Shown here: one piece after another, positions 62,641-64,000 of the stretch
Layout: every line of letters starts with the position of its first letter
Position numbering within the stretch: the first letter of the stretch is position 1
Assembly (NCBI RefSeq): GCF_963676855.1
Contig: NZ_OY781460.1
Coordinates: 2,716,501-2,780,500 of the forward strand
Source of the DNA: an uncultured Anaeromusa sp.
Lineage (GTDB): Bacteria; Bacillota; Negativicutes; Anaeromusales; Anaeromusaceae
DNA: 64,000 bases
Direction: 5' to 3'
Notes under the pieces: generated by a model
What the model was told of the DNA's origin: nothing
Seen by the model: the letters and a program-made list of their open reading frames with translations, nothing else
The model's database searches: none
Program-made: the position numbers and the translations under genes

Positions 62641-63732
62641 CTAAATTTCTTCTGCTTTTTTACGTCTACGCAAGGGAATCTCCACAATCAAAGTTGTACC
62701 GTCTCCAGGAGAAGACTTGATTTCTAGGGTTCCATCCAATAAAGCGGTCCGTTCGCGCATACCATAAATACCAAGGGCTGTATACCCTTGATGCCCCTTA
62801 TATCGCCCTTCAGCAAAACCGATGCCATTGTCTGCCACTACTAAAATGATTTTTCCTCGTTGCTTAGCCAGCGTCACGTCGATTTGTTCTGCTTGAGCAT
62901 GACGAGCTGCATTGGTCAATGCCTCTTGCAAAATGCGATAGATCGTAGTTTCCAGCTCACTTGGAAAACGTTCCCGGTGCATATTGCTTACATGCAATTG
63001 AACTTGTATGCCGTATTGCTTCATATACCCTTCTATATACTTTTGCACTGCTGCCAGGAGCCCTAAATCGTCCAAAAGGATAGGCCTCAGTTCCACGGCC
63101 AGATGATGCACCGCCTCCAGCGTCTGTACCGCCAGATCGCGCATCTGCAGTAAACTACTTTCTTCTGCCTGCCCTTTAGCCCCGGCAGCCAAGACACGCA
63201 GGCCGACAATGATCGATGTTAACGCCTGGCTTGTTTCATCATGAAGTTCCCGTGAGATGCGTCTGCGTTCTTCCTCCTGGGCCTGAATGATCCGGTTCAT
63301 CAGACTGGACTGCAGTTCTTTCTTTTCATTCAGAGCCTGCACCAGCTCTTCCTGACGTGCATTGGCCTGCAGAGCCGCCTCTACAAAGCGAGCGGCGAGT
63401 CTTGCATAAGGCGCCGAAGTTTCCGGCTCGCCACTGACGCCAATAACGCCGACACAATGATTTTCAAAAAGAATAGGTACATTCCAGCCTTTACGCACGC
63501 CCTTCCATTGACGCTCATCCTCTTCACTGACGGCGCATTCTCGAATCACGCCTGTTTGCAGCATATTAGCGGCAATTTCATGCACTTGGGTAATGCGCTC
63601 AGTACTGAAAGAAGCAATAATCACGCCATGTTCATCGGTAATATTTACATTTTTATTCAACTCTGCTGCTACAATATCAACCAACGTTTGAGCAAATCTC
63701 GCATCTAGCTGCCTTTTTAAGCTTTTCGCCAT
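62641..63732 (-). CDS. Cytoplasmic histidine kinase with CdaR-like sugar-diacid sensor domain
   Basis: The 363-residue protein has no membrane helix. Residues 1-120 resemble the Diacid_rec domain of CdaR regulators (FAQTLVDIVAAELNKNVNITD, GVIIASFSTERITQVHEIA, VRKGWNVPILFENHCVGVIGVSGEPE). A short coiled coil, a HisKA_3 box (RRRISRELHDETSQAL, H164) and a HATPase with VVADNGIGF follow. It probably phosphorylates the NarL-type regulator at 58923. The start ATG 63732 follows GAGGTG. Confidence 0.85.
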   Translation of the reverse strand: MAKSLKRQLDARFAQTLVDIVAAELNKNVNITDEHGVIIASFSTERITQVHEIAANMLQTGVIRECAVSEEDERQWKGVRKGWNVPILFENHCVGVIGVSGEPETSAPYARLAARFVEAALQANARQEELVQALNEKKELQSSLMNRIIQAQEEERRRISRELHDETSQALTSIIVGLRVLAAGAKGQAEESSLLQMRDLAVQTLEAVHHLAVELRPILLDDLGLLAAVQKYIEGYMKQYGIQVQLHVSNMHRERFPSELETTIYRILQEALTNAARHAQAEQIDVTLAKQRGKIILVVADNGIGFAEGRYKGHQGYTALGIYGMRERTALLDGTLEIKSSPGDGTTLIVEIPLRRRKKAEEI

Positions 63733-63774
63733 ATCCCGCACCTCGTTCAGCAATTCCTTTTCTATCTCATTATA

Positions 63775-63812
63775 ACAAAAAAGAGCTTCCCTTGCGGGGA
63801 AGCTCTTTTTTT
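63775..63812 (-). terminator. Terminator after the second glcD-like gene
   Basis: AGAGCTTCCC-CGCAA-GGGAAGCTCT followed by TTTTTTTG on the minus strand. A TATAAT lies directly behind it (63769-63774) and may serve the kinase gene. Confidence 0.9.
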
Positions 63813-63819
63813 ACACCAA

Positions 63820-64000
63820 TTAGATCAACACTTTGCCGGGGTTCATGATGCCATTGGGGTCAAATGCTTTTTTCACTAAACCGAATACAGTTTTCTGCTC
63901 CGGTGTCATATGACGTTCCATGGCTTCCGCCCGCTTAGCGCCAATACCGTGCTCGCCGGACAGGTTGCCGCCCAGAGAGTAGGTCAGTTCATAAATTTCC
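63820..64000 (-). CDS. FAD-linked oxidase, GlcD-like (C-terminal part)
   Basis: The last 59 codons are in the window. They contain YSLGGNLSGEHGIGAKRAEAM and FDPNGIMNPGKVLI, the conserved C-terminal end of GlcD/D-lactate dehydrogenase-type flavoproteins. It is a paralogue of the gene at 59751, differing at many positions. It runs off the right edge. Confidence 0.85.
   Translation of the reverse strand, partial: EIYELTYSLGGNLSGEHGIGAKRAEAMERHMTPEQKTVFGLVKKAFDPNGIMNPGKVLI

Overview
The window comes from a low-to-mid GC Firmicute (Bacillota). The conserved blocks are Firmicute gene orders: ylxM-ffh-rpsP-khpA-ylqD-rimM-trmD, fapR-plsX-fabH-fabK-fabD-fabG-acpP, comEA-comEC-holA/rpsT, and smc-ftsY. 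spoVS points to a sporulating lineage. FabK instead of FabI, the FapR circuit, a leucine T-box and paired glycolate/lactate-oxidase genes would suit a Negativicute (Sporomusa-like) anaerobe. That placement is inference from gene content.

1 to about 13,622 is the right part of an integrated temperate element, a prophage or ICE-like island. Its left end lies outside the window. Genes from 1 to 6,068 are on the minus strand and form an early/replication operon: XRE regulators, small Zn-ribbon proteins, an SbcC-like ATPase, RecT, a metallo-beta-lactamase-fold protein and the start of a DnaD-like replication protein. From 6,218 rightwards lies the lysogeny module: a CI/ImmR-like repressor, an ImmA-type metalloprotease, an AT-rich cargo block (TerB_N protein, two membrane-anchored proteins, a secreted small Cys protein, a nucleoid-associated NA37 protein and a RelA/SpoT-type alarmone synthetase) and a large serine recombinase. 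A palindromic operator array fills the divergent control region. Two near-identical LexA-box-like sites precede ImmA and the recombinase. The element sits inside comM, and the recombinase reading frame runs through the junction into comM antisense DNA.

13,616 to 27,875 holds housekeeping genes, all on the minus strand: truncated comM, yraN, an FlhB C-domain homologue, rnhB, rbgA, lepB, rplS, an SPOUT methylase, trmD, rimM, ylqD, khpA, rpsP, ffh, ylxM, ftsY, smc and spoVS. 28,030 to 40,004 carries a radical SAM gene, rnc, the fatty-acid operon from fabF up to fapR with a FapR operator, rpmF, a DUF177 gene and ackA. 40,253 to 46,233 carries tmcAL, a patatin-like hydrolase, five tRNA-Leu genes around a soluble chemoreceptor gene, a peptide-binding lipoprotein and a lytic transglycosylase. 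46,226 to 58,712 carries coaE, mutM, polA, rpsT (plus strand), holA, comEC, comEA, a 47-residue Cys-rich protein, leuS with its T-box leader, and lgt. 58,923 to 64,000 is a hydroxy-acid oxidation locus: a NarL-type response regulator, glcD and glcF on the plus strand, then a cytoplasmic histidine kinase with a CdaR-like sensor domain and the end of a second glcD-like gene on the minus strand.

With the small genes below included, no stretch above 300 bases lacks a gene. No phage structural genes, CRISPR array or insertion sequence were seen. All motif and family calls were made by eye; no database search was run.
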